A DNA stretch of 33,170 bases. It comes from Myxococcales bacterium (GTDB lineage: Bacteria > Myxococcota_A > UBA9160 > SMWR01). Shown here in pieces: positions 1 to 7,562 of this stretch. Under the pieces are notes generated by a model. The model was not told where the DNA came from. It did not search any database and saw only the letters and a program-made list of their open reading frames with translations. How positions within the stretch are numbered: the stretch's first letter is position 1; every line of letters starts with the position of its first letter. The position numbers and the translations under genes are program-made. The DNA is taken from the NCBI GenBank assembly GCA_013215605.1, contig JABSQW010000524.1, positions 1 through 33,170 on the forward strand, in the 5' to 3' direction.

Positions 1-1283
1 GCTCCCGACAGCTCCTCGGCGTTGTTGCTGTGGAAGAACAGACCGTTGCCGACGTTGGCGGTCTTCTGGAGCAGGTCGTTGGCGTAGGCGCTCGTGGTGA
101 AGCCCACGGTGTAGACGTCGAGGGTCTGGACGCCCTCGACGTCGAGCTGGAAGTCCCGGCCGTTCTCGGAGTCGTTCATGAACATCGCGATGTCGTCCAG
201 GAAGAGCGCCGTCTCCCAGCCGCTCGAAATGTCGTCGTTGTGGCCGGTGCGCGAGTCGTCACCGTTCTCGGGTGATGTCGCGTTGTCGGGGTTGTAGTCG
301 CCGATGCGAGCGTCGAACTCGTCGAAATCCATGGGGTAGTCGAAGTCGTCCTTGGTGGGCTCCCCGTCGGTGATCATCAGCACGAAATTCTTCTGGCAGC
401 TGTACTGCAGGGGCGAAGGCGGAACGCTCCCGCCCGAGCTTCCGTCCGTTTCGATGGCGTAGGCGTCGAACGGAAGGCCGTCCTTGCCCAGGGCCGGATT
501 CGAACGGCTCTGGAAGTAGCGGTACACGTTGTAGAGCGTCTCGCCGAGCGGCGTATAGGTCTCTCCTTCGAGGGCCTCGATGGCGTCCTCCAGCGCCGCG
601 CCGTGGGTCGGCGAGTAGTCGTCGATGGGAACGCTCACGAAGCCGCCATCGGGGTCGCTCTCGACTTCGAATCTCGCGATTCCAAAACGAACCTCGCCAT
701 TCGCATTGACCTGGCAGATGACGTCGCGCAGGATGCGCCGCGCCGCCCGCACGCGGGAAACGCCGTAATACTTCGGATACGCCGGCGAGTAGCCCTCGTC
801 GATGAGGCACTGAGAATGCACCCCGTTGTCGTCGTCAGCGATTTCGCTCGCGTACGCATCGGCAGCGTCGCTGAAGTACCAGTTCAGGTAATCTCGCGAC
901 CACCGGGTGGAATTTCCATCCGCAGCGACCGACGGATCCTCGAAGATCTCGCGCGTGTTTCCGCACACCGTGTAGGTACCGGGCGGAACTCCCCAGTCAC
1001 CGCAGCCGCCCCAGCTGTACGACGATCTCACGTAGATCGTCGAGTCGTCGAAACAGCTGCAGGAAGGGGTCTCCTCGGGATCGAAGGCCGGGTGCCAGAC
1101 GACGTGGTTCATGGATCCCGAATTGTCGACGACGAGCATCACGTTGGGCGGTACGGCGGCCGAGAACAGTTCACTGTCTTGGGCCACCACCACGGATGGC
1201 GTGAAGCAGGCCAGCAGCACGAGCGCAGCCACTCGGCCGGCACGGCTGCCATGGCTGCGGAGAAGGCGGGTTGTAGACGTCAT
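1..1283 (-). CDS. pilY1: PilY1, type IV pilus tip/assembly protein (N-terminal part, runs off window)
   Basis: About 427 codons are visible and the C-terminus lies beyond the window edge. The ATG at 1283 has AGGGAG five bases upstream. An N-terminal signal peptide (about residues 1-35, ending ...VVVAQD) exports the protein. A von Willebrand A fold follows: the MIDAS motif VVDNSGSM lies near residue 52, a TPLGETL segment gives the expected second metal-site threonine, and ITDGEP gives the later aspartate. Cysteine pairs (SCSC near residue 75, and CGDWG...C) suggest disulfides. PilY1 family members sit at the pilus tip, antagonise retraction and act in surface sensing and adhesion. The calcium-binding beta-propeller typical of the C-terminal half is not in view. 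It is the last gene seen of the minor-pilin operon, 84 bp after the PilY2-like gene. An alternative is a generic vWA adhesin, but the context makes PilY1 very likely. Confidence 0.87.
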   Translation of the reverse strand, partial: MTSTTRLLRSHGSRAGRVAALVLLACFTPSVVVAQDSELFSAAVPPNVMLVVDNSGSMNHVVWHPAFDPEETPSCSCFDDSTIYVRSSYSWGGCGDWGVPPGTYTVCGNTREIFEDPSVAADGNSTRWSRDYLNWYFSDAADAYASEIADDDNGVHSQCLIDEGYSPAYPKYYGVSRVRAARRILRDVICQVNANGEVRFGIARFEVESDPDGGFVSVPIDDYSPTHGAALEDAIEALEGETYTPLGETLYNVYRYFQSRSNPALGKDGLPFDAYAIETDGSSGGSVPPSPLQYSCQKNFVLMITDGEPTKDDFDYPMDFDEFDARIGDYNPDNATSPENGDDSRTGHNDDISSGWETALFLDDIAMFMNDSENGRDFQLDVEGVQTLDVYTVGFTTSAYANDLLQKTANVGNGLFFHSNNAEELSG

Positions 1284-1367
1284 CGCGACTCCCTGTCGTC
1301 CTCGATGCTTTGGGTGCGGGACCTTTCGGTGGCTGGGGATCGCCCGATTCGCGGGGCGACACGCGCC

Positions 1368-1709
1368 CTACTGGGGGGGCTCGTGCAACATCTCGAGAGA
1401 GGTGAGGAGCAGCCCGTCGCTCGATTCCACGGCCGTGTAGAACGCGGCCAGCATCTTCGCGGCGTCTTTCCCTTTCTTCTGCGGCGCGTCGATCGCGGCC
1501 AGCGTGGTGATGTGGCCCTCGAGGTCGCGGAGCCGCGTCCGGGCGGTCACGCGGTAGACCTGGCCGTCGATGGTGAGCGTCCCGGCGCTCATGTCCTTGC
1601 GCTCGACTTCTCCGAATCCGTCGAGGTCGCCCGGCTGGGCGTACGCGGGTGCGGCGAGGCTGCAGACCAGGATCAGTGCGGCCAGGCTTTTCAAAAACAG
1701 ATCAAACAT
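1368..1709 (-). CDS. PilY2-like small periplasmic protein
   Basis: A 113-residue protein with a clean signal peptide (about residues 1-24, cleavage after AYA). The mature part carries a short beta-rich stretch (AGTLTIDGQVYRVTARTRL) resembling the core of PilY2, a small exported protein of similar length found beside pilY1 in Pseudomonas; its exact role there is unknown. The start ATG is preceded by GAGGA seven bases upstream. It lies 50 bp after pilX and 84 bp before pilY1, so it is very probably co-transcribed with the minor pilins. A run of seven G (1373-1379) overlaps the last codons. The assignment rests on size, export signal, one motif and context, so the family name is tentative; the gene itself is secure. 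Confidence 0.72.
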   Translation of the reverse strand: MFDLFLKSLAALILVCSLAAPAYAQPGDLDGFGEVERKDMSAGTLTIDGQVYRVTARTRLRDLEGHITTLAAIDAPQKKGKDAAKMLAAFYTAVESSDGLLLTSLEMLHEPPQ

Positions 1710-1759
1710 TGCTCGTCCTCGTGAACGCCGGTGGCGAACCGGCAGGTGATCGAAACTCT

Positions 1760-2299
1760 CTAGTTGTTGAAGGCGTGACAGCGGTCCGCCGTCGCCTGGA
1801 GCCTGGAGGTCGCCCCTCCCACGGCGACGCCCTGGGCGCGCATGTTCCAGATGGTGTTGAGGTAGATGGGCTGGCCGACCTCGATGCTGGCGTCCAGAGA
1901 CGCACAGGGATCGGCGGAGGCCAGCATGCAGATCTCGTTCGGAGTGACGGTCGTATCCGGCCCGTACACCGTGCCGTTGGCGAGAGTGGTCGTCCCCAGT
2001 GCATTCGCCAGGCAGTCACCGGGCGCCAGAGCGGAGCCGACGACCTCGTTCTTCAGGATCTCGAGGCTGTCGGCGATTCCGGCGTCCGCGCCGTAGAGGG
2101 CGGTCTGCGCTCGGCTCTGGAAGCCCGCGACCTGCCGGTCGCGCATTACGGTGTCGAGGGACGCCATTCCGATCAGCCCCATCACCGCGAGGAGCACCAT
2201 CGACACCAGCAGGGCAGAGCCCGATTCACGTCGCCGCCCGACTGCCGTCGCCGGGTTCTTGCCGAGTTCCATCGCGTCCTGTCTCCTCCGGTGCCTCAT
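1760..2299 (-). CDS. pilX: PilX, minor pilin assembly protein
   Basis: A 179-residue protein. After a basic leader (about residues 1-25) comes ESGSALLVSMVLLAVMGLIG, the hydrophobic N-terminal helix of the PilX family, followed by the family-typical stretch RDRQVAGFQSRAQTALYGAD in which the helix continues into the pilin stalk. PilX acts with PilV, PilW and FimU/FimT as a priming complex for pilus assembly and for display of PilY1. The ATG at 2299 overlaps the pilW stop by 4 bp (ATGA), which indicates translational coupling. A second in-frame ATG nine codons in is possible but less well supported. Four cysteines in the C-terminal domain may form disulfides. Confidence 0.88.
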   Translation of the reverse strand: MRHRRRQDAMELGKNPATAVGRRRESGSALLVSMVLLAVMGLIGMASLDTVMRDRQVAGFQSRAQTALYGADAGIADSLEILKNEVVGSALAPGDCLANALGTTTLANGTVYGPDTTVTPNEICMLASADPCASLDASIEVGQPIYLNTIWNMRAQGVAVGGATSRLQATADRCHAFNN

Positions 2300-3327
2300 G
2301 ACTGCACGTTCCGCAGGCGAACGGCCGTGACGTGCACGCGCCGGCGGCGACCGTCGTCGCCCGGAATGTTCGAGCTGCGATTCTCGATCGCCTGGCCGGT
2401 GCTGGCCGCGGTCGGATTGCGGGGATCGTCGGCGGCCGTCCGAACGACCATGCTGAAGCGCATCTCGCGCAACGTCGCGCCGTCGACGATCGTGTTGTCG
2501 TAGACCGTCCCGGCGCCACCGACGTACTCGTTCGCGTCGACCTCGCCGTCTTCGTCCGCGTCGAAGAACAGCGCGATCTGGATGTCCTCGACGTCCTTCG
2601 CGAGCGCGACACCGTTGCGCTCGAGCCGATCCGGCGAGCCGACCGGCGTCGAGACCTGGTAGGAGATCGCGGGGATCAGCCGCAAGTCCGGAGGCAGTCC
2701 TGCGGGGCCCAGAATGTTCTGGAAGTCCACTACCACGGCGTTGGGCGCGGTGACGCTGGTGACGAAGCCGCAGGCGACGCCGCGTGCTGGATTCGTGAGA
2801 TCGACGAGGATCGCCCCGCCGCCCTCCCGAAAATCGCTGTCGTCGCTGCCGTTGCCGTCAGTGTCGTAGGTGGGCGTTGCGTCGATCACGACGTCGTCGA
2901 GCGTCATGCTCAGCGCGCCCGGCGCGATGGGCGCGGAACCGCTCGGCGACGCACCGAGTTCCACGCCGCGAAGGTTGGCGGGCAGCGTGTCGACGGCCGC
3001 GATGGCGTCGGCGTCGCTCAGGAACAGGATGTCGGGCGCGCTCGTCGAATCCACGCCACACGCAGCACCCTGGGAATGCACCTTGTAACCGGCATTGCGG
3101 ATGTCGCGTTCGACGAGGCCCGCGATGGCTCGAGAGTTCTGCTGGGTCTCGGCGACCTGGTCGACCACCATGTAGGTCTGGTGCTGAACCGTGAACATGC
3201 CCAGGACGAAGACGATGACCATTCCCATGATCAGGGTCGCGACCATGAGCTCGATGAGCGAGAAGCCGGCGCTCCGGCGCGGACTCGCGGCGAGCTGGCA
3301 GTGCGAGGGAACGAAGTGGGTCAGCAA
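2296..3327 (-). CDS. pilW: PilW, minor pilin with EF-hand-like loops
   Basis: About 343 residues. The class III signal SAGFSLIELMVATLIMGMV (cleavage G^F, Glu at +5) is near residues 19-37 and is followed by the conserved stalk (QQNSRAIAGLVERDIRNAGY). No ATG precedes this signal. The best start is TTG at 3327, with GGAG seven bases upstream and a 7-bp overlap with pilV; CTG at 3324 is an alternative. PilW is part of the minor-pilin priming complex in the inner membrane and at the pilus tip. Unusually, the globular domain contains DADEDGEVDANE, a full match to the 12-residue EF-hand calcium loop, and a partial second one, DTDGNGSDDSDF. It couples to pilX through an ATGA overlap. Confidence 0.88.
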   Translation of the reverse strand: MLTHFVPSHCQLAASPRRSAGFSLIELMVATLIMGMVIVFVLGMFTVQHQTYMVVDQVAETQQNSRAIAGLVERDIRNAGYKVHSQGAACGVDSTSAPDILFLSDADAIAAVDTLPANLRGVELGASPSGSAPIAPGALSMTLDDVVIDATPTYDTDGNGSDDSDFREGGGAILVDLTNPARGVACGFVTSVTAPNAVVVDFQNILGPAGLPPDLRLIPAISYQVSTPVGSPDRLERNGVALAKDVEDIQIALFFDADEDGEVDANEYVGGAGTVYDNTIVDGATLREMRFSMVVRTAADDPRNPTAASTGQAIENRSSNIPGDDGRRRRVHVTAVRLRNVQS

Positions 3328-3800
3328 CTCGGATCTCCGTAGTTGTAGCGGCGGGACGCGAGCTGAAGGGTCTTCGCTGTCGAAACGTTCTCCTCGCTCC
3401 AGCTCACCTGGACCTCCACGTCGCGCAGGCACGTCGTGCCCGCGATGTCGCTGACCCGCCACAGAACGTCGTAGCTGTGCTCGATCGAATCGCCGGCGCC
3501 GCCGGGCATGGCCACCGTCACGGTGACGGCGGCCGGGGCTCCGGCCCAGTTCGGCGCCGTAAAGCCCAGGCCCTGCGCGTTGTCGAGGTCCGTCCACGGA
3601 ACGCGGTGCACCTGTTCGAGGTAGCTGCGCCCGACGGTGGCGGCGTCCGAGCTGTGCTTGCCCGCCGCGCCCTGGGACAGGGCCTCGAGCTGCATGACGG
3701 CGAGCGTCAGCAGACCGAACCCGAGGATGCCGATCGCAACGATGACCTCGAGGAGCGTGAAGCCTCCCTGAGATCGCGTCGTTCGCGCCGTCTCGATCAT
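3321..3800 (-). CDS. pilV: PilV, minor pilin
   Basis: A 159-residue prepilin with leader and cleavage motif QGG^FTLLEVIVAIGILGFGLL (Glu at +5) at about residues 12-31. The following segment (LAVMQLEALSQGAAGKHSSDAATVGRSYLEQ) is typical of PilV/GspI-like pilins. It belongs to the minor-pilin priming complex. The ATG at 3800 overlaps the fimT-like stop by one base (TGATG) and is preceded by a strong GGAGGG four bases upstream. This is preferred over an in-frame TTG four codons earlier, which contains that ribosome site. The C-terminus ends in a lone Cys, which could pair with the cysteine in TTCLRD. Confidence 0.88.
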   Translation of the reverse strand: MIETARTTRSQGGFTLLEVIVAIGILGFGLLTLAVMQLEALSQGAAGKHSSDAATVGRSYLEQVHRVPWTDLDNAQGLGFTAPNWAGAPAAVTVTVAMPGGAGDSIEHSYDVLWRVSDIAGTTCLRDVEVQVSWSEENVSTAKTLQLASRRYNYGDPSC

Positions 3801-4465
3801 CAGTCCCTCCAACCCGACGGAGTCCAGGGGTGAACGCGGGTCGTTCCGAGCGGCCCGAGGACCACCGCGTAGTCGCGCCGCCCGTTGGTGACGTAGATCG
3901 CGCCGCCGCCCTCACCGGCTCCGCTCAGAACGCAACCCGCCGGGGTGAACAGGCGAGGCAAACCGTCGGGCTGGAAGAGCACCCACTGGGCGGGCGTCGT
4001 TCCGCCGGCATCGGTGAAGCTCCATCCGATCGAGACGGTCCCGGGCGAACCGCCGAGGTCGTCGGGCGCCGCCGCGCCGTTGGCGAGAGATGCCGTGGTG
4101 CCCCAGGAAATGTTCGCGATCGGCGGTACCTGGTGAACGGTCTCGCCCGCGTCGATGGCGCAGTTCCCGGTGCCGGGCACGCCGTCGTCCGCGATCTCGA
4201 TGGCTTCGCTGGCGCCGAGGGTCCGATTGAGCGCGACGATGTGGTTGTTGCCGCTGCGGATCGCCTCGACGCGGCCCAACACGAACGCGTCGGCAACGGC
4301 GCGGGCCGCCCCCTTGACCCGCATGTCGGCCTGCCAGGTGAGGTAATTCGGGATGGCCATCGCGGCCAGGATCCCGATGATCGCCGTGGCGACGACGATC
4401 TCGATGAGGGTGACGCCGGAACGTCTTCGCTGTTGCTGGGGCTGGGTCACTCGCGGCTCTCCCAT
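3800..4465 (-). CDS. FimT/GspH-family pilin, first gene of the minor-pilin operon
   Basis: A 221-residue prepilin. A short basic leader precedes the cleavage motif SG^VTLIEIVVATAIIGILAA (Glu at +5, about residues 16-35), followed by MAIPNYLTWQADMRVKGAAR. The AARAVADAFVLGRVEAIRSGN segment is the GspH/FimT signature. Two cysteines (CAID and the late GCVLSG) probably form a disulfide. FimT/FimU proteins are minor pilins; FimT of some naturally competent bacteria binds DNA. The ATG at 4465 has GAAGG upstream. A perfect sigma-54 promoter lies 21-36 bases before the start. In Geobacter and Myxococcus the major pilin gene follows pilR, so this protein occupies roughly the place where pilA would be expected, but its sequence looks like a minor pilin. 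Confidence 0.87.
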   Translation of the reverse strand: MGEPRVTQPQQQRRRSGVTLIEIVVATAIIGILAAMAIPNYLTWQADMRVKGAARAVADAFVLGRVEAIRSGNNHIVALNRTLGASEAIEIADDGVPGTGNCAIDAGETVHQVPPIANISWGTTASLANGAAAPDDLGGSPGTVSIGWSFTDAGGTTPAQWVLFQPDGLPRLFTPAGCVLSGAGEGGGAIYVTNGRRDYAVVLGPLGTTRVHPWTPSGWRD

Positions 4466-4485
4466 CGGCCTTCGATCACTTCATG

Positions 4486-4501
4486 AGCAATCGCCGTGCC
4501 A
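4486..4501 (-). promoter_or_regulatory. Sigma-54 promoter of the fimT-pilVWX-pilY operon
   Basis: On the minus strand the 16 bases read TGGCACGGCGATTGCT, an exact match to the -24/-12 consensus TGGCACG-N4-TTGC[A/T]. The -24 GG is at 4500-4499 and the -12 GC at 4488-4487. This predicts transcription from about 4475 and a leader of only about ten bases that still contains GAAGG. The preceding 60 bases (4501-4560) are about 42% G+C, far below the surroundings, as expected for an activator-binding and bending region. I saw no other match of this quality on either strand. PilR, encoded two genes upstream, is the obvious activator. Confidence 0.88.
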
Positions 4502-4651
4502 TTTGAGAAAGATCGGACAACCCAGTGGTTTTCTTGAACATTCCGAATAACATCCGGTCTCCAACCGAACGCGAGGGGAGGCTTCGGCACCGCATTTTTC
4601 AGCGTCGCGCGCAAGTTCTTGCGGGGTTCGGTCGCGGAGTTCGAGCGGCCG

Positions 4652-6139
4652 TCAGCCCGACGCGCGGACCGCGATCGTCGACGCGCGCTCGCCAACCGCC
4701 GGGATGCGCAGCACGAATCGGGCGCCCTCGCGCGGATTCGCAGCGTCGAGATCCAGAGAGCCCTCGAACTCCTCGGCGAGGCGGACCGCGTTCGCGAGGC
4801 CGAGGCCGGTGCCCTCACCCGGGGCCTTACTGGTGAAGAAGGCGTCGAAGATGCGCTCGGCGTCCTCTGCGGGGACGCCCGGGCCGTTGTCTTCCACGAC
4901 GCACTCGACGCCGTCGGGGCGACCCCGCCCGCCATGGGCGCGGGGCGCGAGGTCGGTCGCGCGTCGACGCATCACCACGGGTTCGACGCGAATCCGGATC
5001 CGTGGATGGGCGGTTTCTCCCGCCATGGCGTCCGCGGCATTCAAGAGCAGGTTGAGGAGAATCTGTGAGACCGCAGTCGGATCGGCCAGCGCCAGGGGCG
5101 TGTCCTCGTTGCTCTCGATGCTCACGGCGATGTTCAGGTAGCGCCGCTGGGCGCTCACGAGCGCCACGATTTCCTCGCAGATCCGGGTGACGTCGACGGG
5201 CTCGAGCTCGCCCCGCGCGGGGCGCGAGAAATCGAGGAGCTGGCGCAGGATCACCCGGACCCGCTCGCCCTCGCGGCTCACGCGCTCGAGGTACCCGCGG
5301 CTCTCGACCGACAAGCCAGCGTCGCGCCGGACGAGGTCGAGAAACGCCAGCATGGCGCCCATCGGGTTGCCGACCTCATGGGCGACGCCGGCGGCGAGGT
5401 GTCCCACCGAGGCGAGACGCTCGGCGCGGTCGAGTCCCGAACGCGCGTCCCGGAGCTGTACGTTGCTCTCGCGCAGATCCCACACCGCCTTCTCGAGCTC
5501 GCGGGTCCGGGTCTCGAGGGACTCCGCCATTTCGTTGAACGCCTCTGCCAGCTCGGCAGTCTCGGCCACATGGTCGACAGGAACCCGCGCGCTGAGCTCG
5601 CCGTCGGCCACGCTGCGCGACGCCGCGGCCAGCCGCTGCATGGGCAAGACCACCCGACGCCGCAGCAGCACACCGCCACAGACGGTGAACACCGCAACGC
5701 CAGCGGCCAGCAGTCCGAACAGCACGGCCGGCGGTGCGGCGGCGGGGACCACGCTCACCGCGACGAAGCCGGCCTTCTCGGTGGGCATCGCGAAGCGGAT
5801 GGGCTCCCACGGCGGACCCGCCTGAAGCAGGGCCGTTCGCTGGTCTCGCACCTTCGCAACGAGGTCGAGTGCTGCCGCATCGGGAGGCGCGTCGTGGCCG
5901 CCGCGCGAACGCACGCTTCCCGACGGGGTGATCGTCCACCAGCGCTGCCCCTCTGCACTGACGAGCGCCACGGGCGAGCGGCCATCTTCGAGCAGCCCGC
6001 GCGCCGTAAAGGGACGCAGCTGGCGGACGCGTTCGCTGTGGGTCTCGAGGAATACGGCGAACAGGATCCCGGTGGCCGTCAGCATGACGGCCAGCAGCGT
6101 CACCAGGACTTCGGTCTGGAGCCCGTGCCGATGCGTCAT
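4652..6139 (-). CDS. HAMP-containing sensor histidine kinase (NtrB/PilS class)
   Basis: A 495-residue membrane kinase from ATG 6139. Transmembrane helices lie at about residues 10-31 and 135-160 and flank a periplasmic sensor region of about 100 residues. A HAMP linker (RRRVVLPMQRLAAASRSVADGE) and a short coiled coil follow. The HisKA H-box is GVAHEVGNPMGAM (phosphoacceptor about His254). The HATPase part shows the N-box (NLLLNAADAM), G1 (VEDNGPGVP), F-box (FFTSK) and G2 (GTGLGLA). An in-frame TTG at 6169, one base after the pilR stop, would add ten residues. Neither start has a good ribosome site. It lies between pilR and the minor-pilin operon, so it probably feeds PilR alongside or instead of PilS. 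It has no response regulator of its own here. Confidence 0.87.
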   Translation of the reverse strand: MTHRHGLQTEVLVTLLAVMLTATGILFAVFLETHSERVRQLRPFTARGLLEDGRSPVALVSAEGQRWWTITPSGSVRSRGGHDAPPDAAALDLVAKVRDQRTALLQAGPPWEPIRFAMPTEKAGFVAVSVVPAAAPPAVLFGLLAAGVAVFTVCGGVLLRRRVVLPMQRLAAASRSVADGELSARVPVDHVAETAELAEAFNEMAESLETRTRELEKAVWDLRESNVQLRDARSGLDRAERLASVGHLAAGVAHEVGNPMGAMLAFLDLVRRDAGLSVESRGYLERVSREGERVRVILRQLLDFSRPARGELEPVDVTRICEEIVALVSAQRRYLNIAVSIESNEDTPLALADPTAVSQILLNLLLNAADAMAGETAHPRIRIRVEPVVMRRRATDLAPRAHGGRGRPDGVECVVEDNGPGVPAEDAERIFDAFFTSKAPGEGTGLGLANAVRLAEEFEGSLDLDAANPREGARFVLRIPAVGERASTIAVRASG

Positions 6140-6170
6140 GGGGCGCGGAGGCGAACTCAGTTCGGACAAA

Positions 6171-7562
6171 CTAGTCGTCGCCCGAGCTCCGGGTCTCCAG
6201 GCCGAGCTTCTCGAGGCGGTACCGGTAGGAGCGGAACGAGATACCGAGGAGCTTCGCGGCGCGCTTTTTCACACCGTTGGCGTTTTGCAGCGCCTCGAGC
6301 AGGAGCCCCGACTCGTGTTCGTCCATCAGCGCGTCGAGGTCCACTCCTTCGGGAGGGATCCGCCTCTCGTCGCTGCGGGTTTCGGGAGAGATGAGCGCAG
6401 GCGGCAGGCTGTCGAGATCCACGATGGGGGACAGCGAGAGAGCGACGGCCCGCTCGATCACGTTCTCGAGCTCGCGAACGTTCCCCGGGAACGCGTACGA
6501 GTGCAGGCGCTCCATCACCGCGTCGCTCACGCTCTCGATGGGTTTTTCGAGCTCTTTCACGTATTTCTCGATGAAGTGCTGCACGAGGAGCGGGATGTCG
6601 TCGCGTCGGTCGCGCAGCGGCGGCAACGGAATCTCGATCACGTTGAGGCGGTAGTAGAGATCCTCGCGAAACCGCCTCGCCGCCACTTCCTCGTCGAGGC
6701 GGACATTCGTGGCGGCAACCAGGCGGAGGTTCACCGCGCGGTCGGTCGTGCCGCCGACGCGCCGGATCACCCTCTCCTGGATCACCCGAAGGAGTTTTAC
6801 CTGCAGCGCGAGGGTGAGCTCACCGACCTCGTCGAGGAACAGCGTGCCTCCGTCCGCAACTTCGAACAGCCCCGCCTTGTTCTGTACGGCGCCGGTGAAC
6901 GCTCCCTTGACGTGACCGAAGAGCTCGGACTCGAGGAGGTTCTCGGGGATCGCTGCGCAGTTGACTGCGACGAAGGGCTGTTCGTGACGCTCACCGCTCC
7001 AGTGGATCGAGCGTGCCACCATCTCCTTGCCGGTTCCGCTCTCGCCCGTGATGAGAACATTTGCCTTCGTGTTCGCCACCTTGGAAATCATGTCGAACAC
7101 CGCCTGGATCGCCGCGCTCGAGCCGATGATCGAACGCTCGCAAACCCGGCCGCGCAGCTCGCTTCGCAGTCGACGGTTTTCCGTCGAGAGCTGCTTCTTC
7201 TCGAGCGCCTTCTCGACGACGATGCGAATCTCGTCGATCTTGAAGGGCTTCGAGATGTAGTCGTACGCACCGTCCTTCATCGCCGTGATGGCGGTCTCGG
7301 TGCTCGCGAACGCGGTGATCATGATGACCATCGTCTCCGGTGAGTGTTGCTGCACCGCGCGCAGCACCTCGCTGCCGGAGCCGCCGGGCATCTGAATGTC
7401 GGAGATCACGATGTCGAAGTCGTCGTTCTCGATGTGGGCGATCGCGCTTGCGACCTCCCCGGTGACTTCCACGTCGTAGCCCTCGCCACGGAAGAAGATC
7501 TCGAGGAACTCCTGCATGCTCCGCTCGTCGTCGACGATCAGGATGCGGGGCGGTGCGCTCAC
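6171..7562 (-). CDS. pilR: PilR, sigma-54-dependent response regulator
   Basis: A 463-residue NtrC-class activator. The receiver domain (1-120) has acidic residues DD at 11-12, phosphoacceptor Asp55 (VISDIQMPG) and Lys105 (YISKPF). The AAA+ domain has Walker A GESGTGKE (173-180), the sigma-54-contacting loop GAFTGA (220-225) and Walker B LFLDE (241-245). A C-terminal Fis-type helix-turn-helix (about 430-457: GVKKRAAKLLGISFRSYRYRLEKLGL) binds DNA. The start is GTG at 7562 with GGAGG seven bases upstream; it overlaps the pilS stop by 4 bp (GTGA), so kinase and regulator are translationally coupled. PilR activates pilin transcription in Pseudomonas, Geobacter and Myxococcus; the perfect sigma-54 site before the fimT-like gene is the natural target. 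Confidence 0.93.
   Translation of the reverse strand: MSAPPRILIVDDERSMQEFLEIFFRGEGYDVEVTGEVASAIAHIENDDFDIVISDIQMPGGSGSEVLRAVQQHSPETMVIMITAFASTETAITAMKDGAYDYISKPFKIDEIRIVVEKALEKKQLSTENRRLRSELRGRVCERSIIGSSAAIQAVFDMISKVANTKANVLITGESGTGKEMVARSIHWSGERHEQPFVAVNCAAIPENLLESELFGHVKGAFTGAVQNKAGLFEVADGGTLFLDEVGELTLALQVKLLRVIQERVIRRVGGTTDRAVNLRLVAATNVRLDEEVAARRFREDLYYRLNVIEIPLPPLRDRRDDIPLLVQHFIEKYVKELEKPIESVSDAVMERLHSYAFPGNVRELENVIERAVALSLSPIVDLDSLPPALISPETRSDERRIPPEGVDLDALMDEHESGLLLEALQNANGVKKRAAKLLGISFRSYRYRLEKLGLETRSSGDD

Noticed and set aside
1340-1359. 6-bp hairpin (TCGCCC/GGGCGA) between the PilY2-like gene and pilY1
   Set aside because: Short stem with no T-tract; similar stems are common in this sequence.
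4610-4623. Small hairpin (CGCAA-GTTC-TTGCG) after the second kinase gene, considered as a terminator
   Set aside because: Only five base pairs and no T-tract on the minus strand; not enough for a terminator call.
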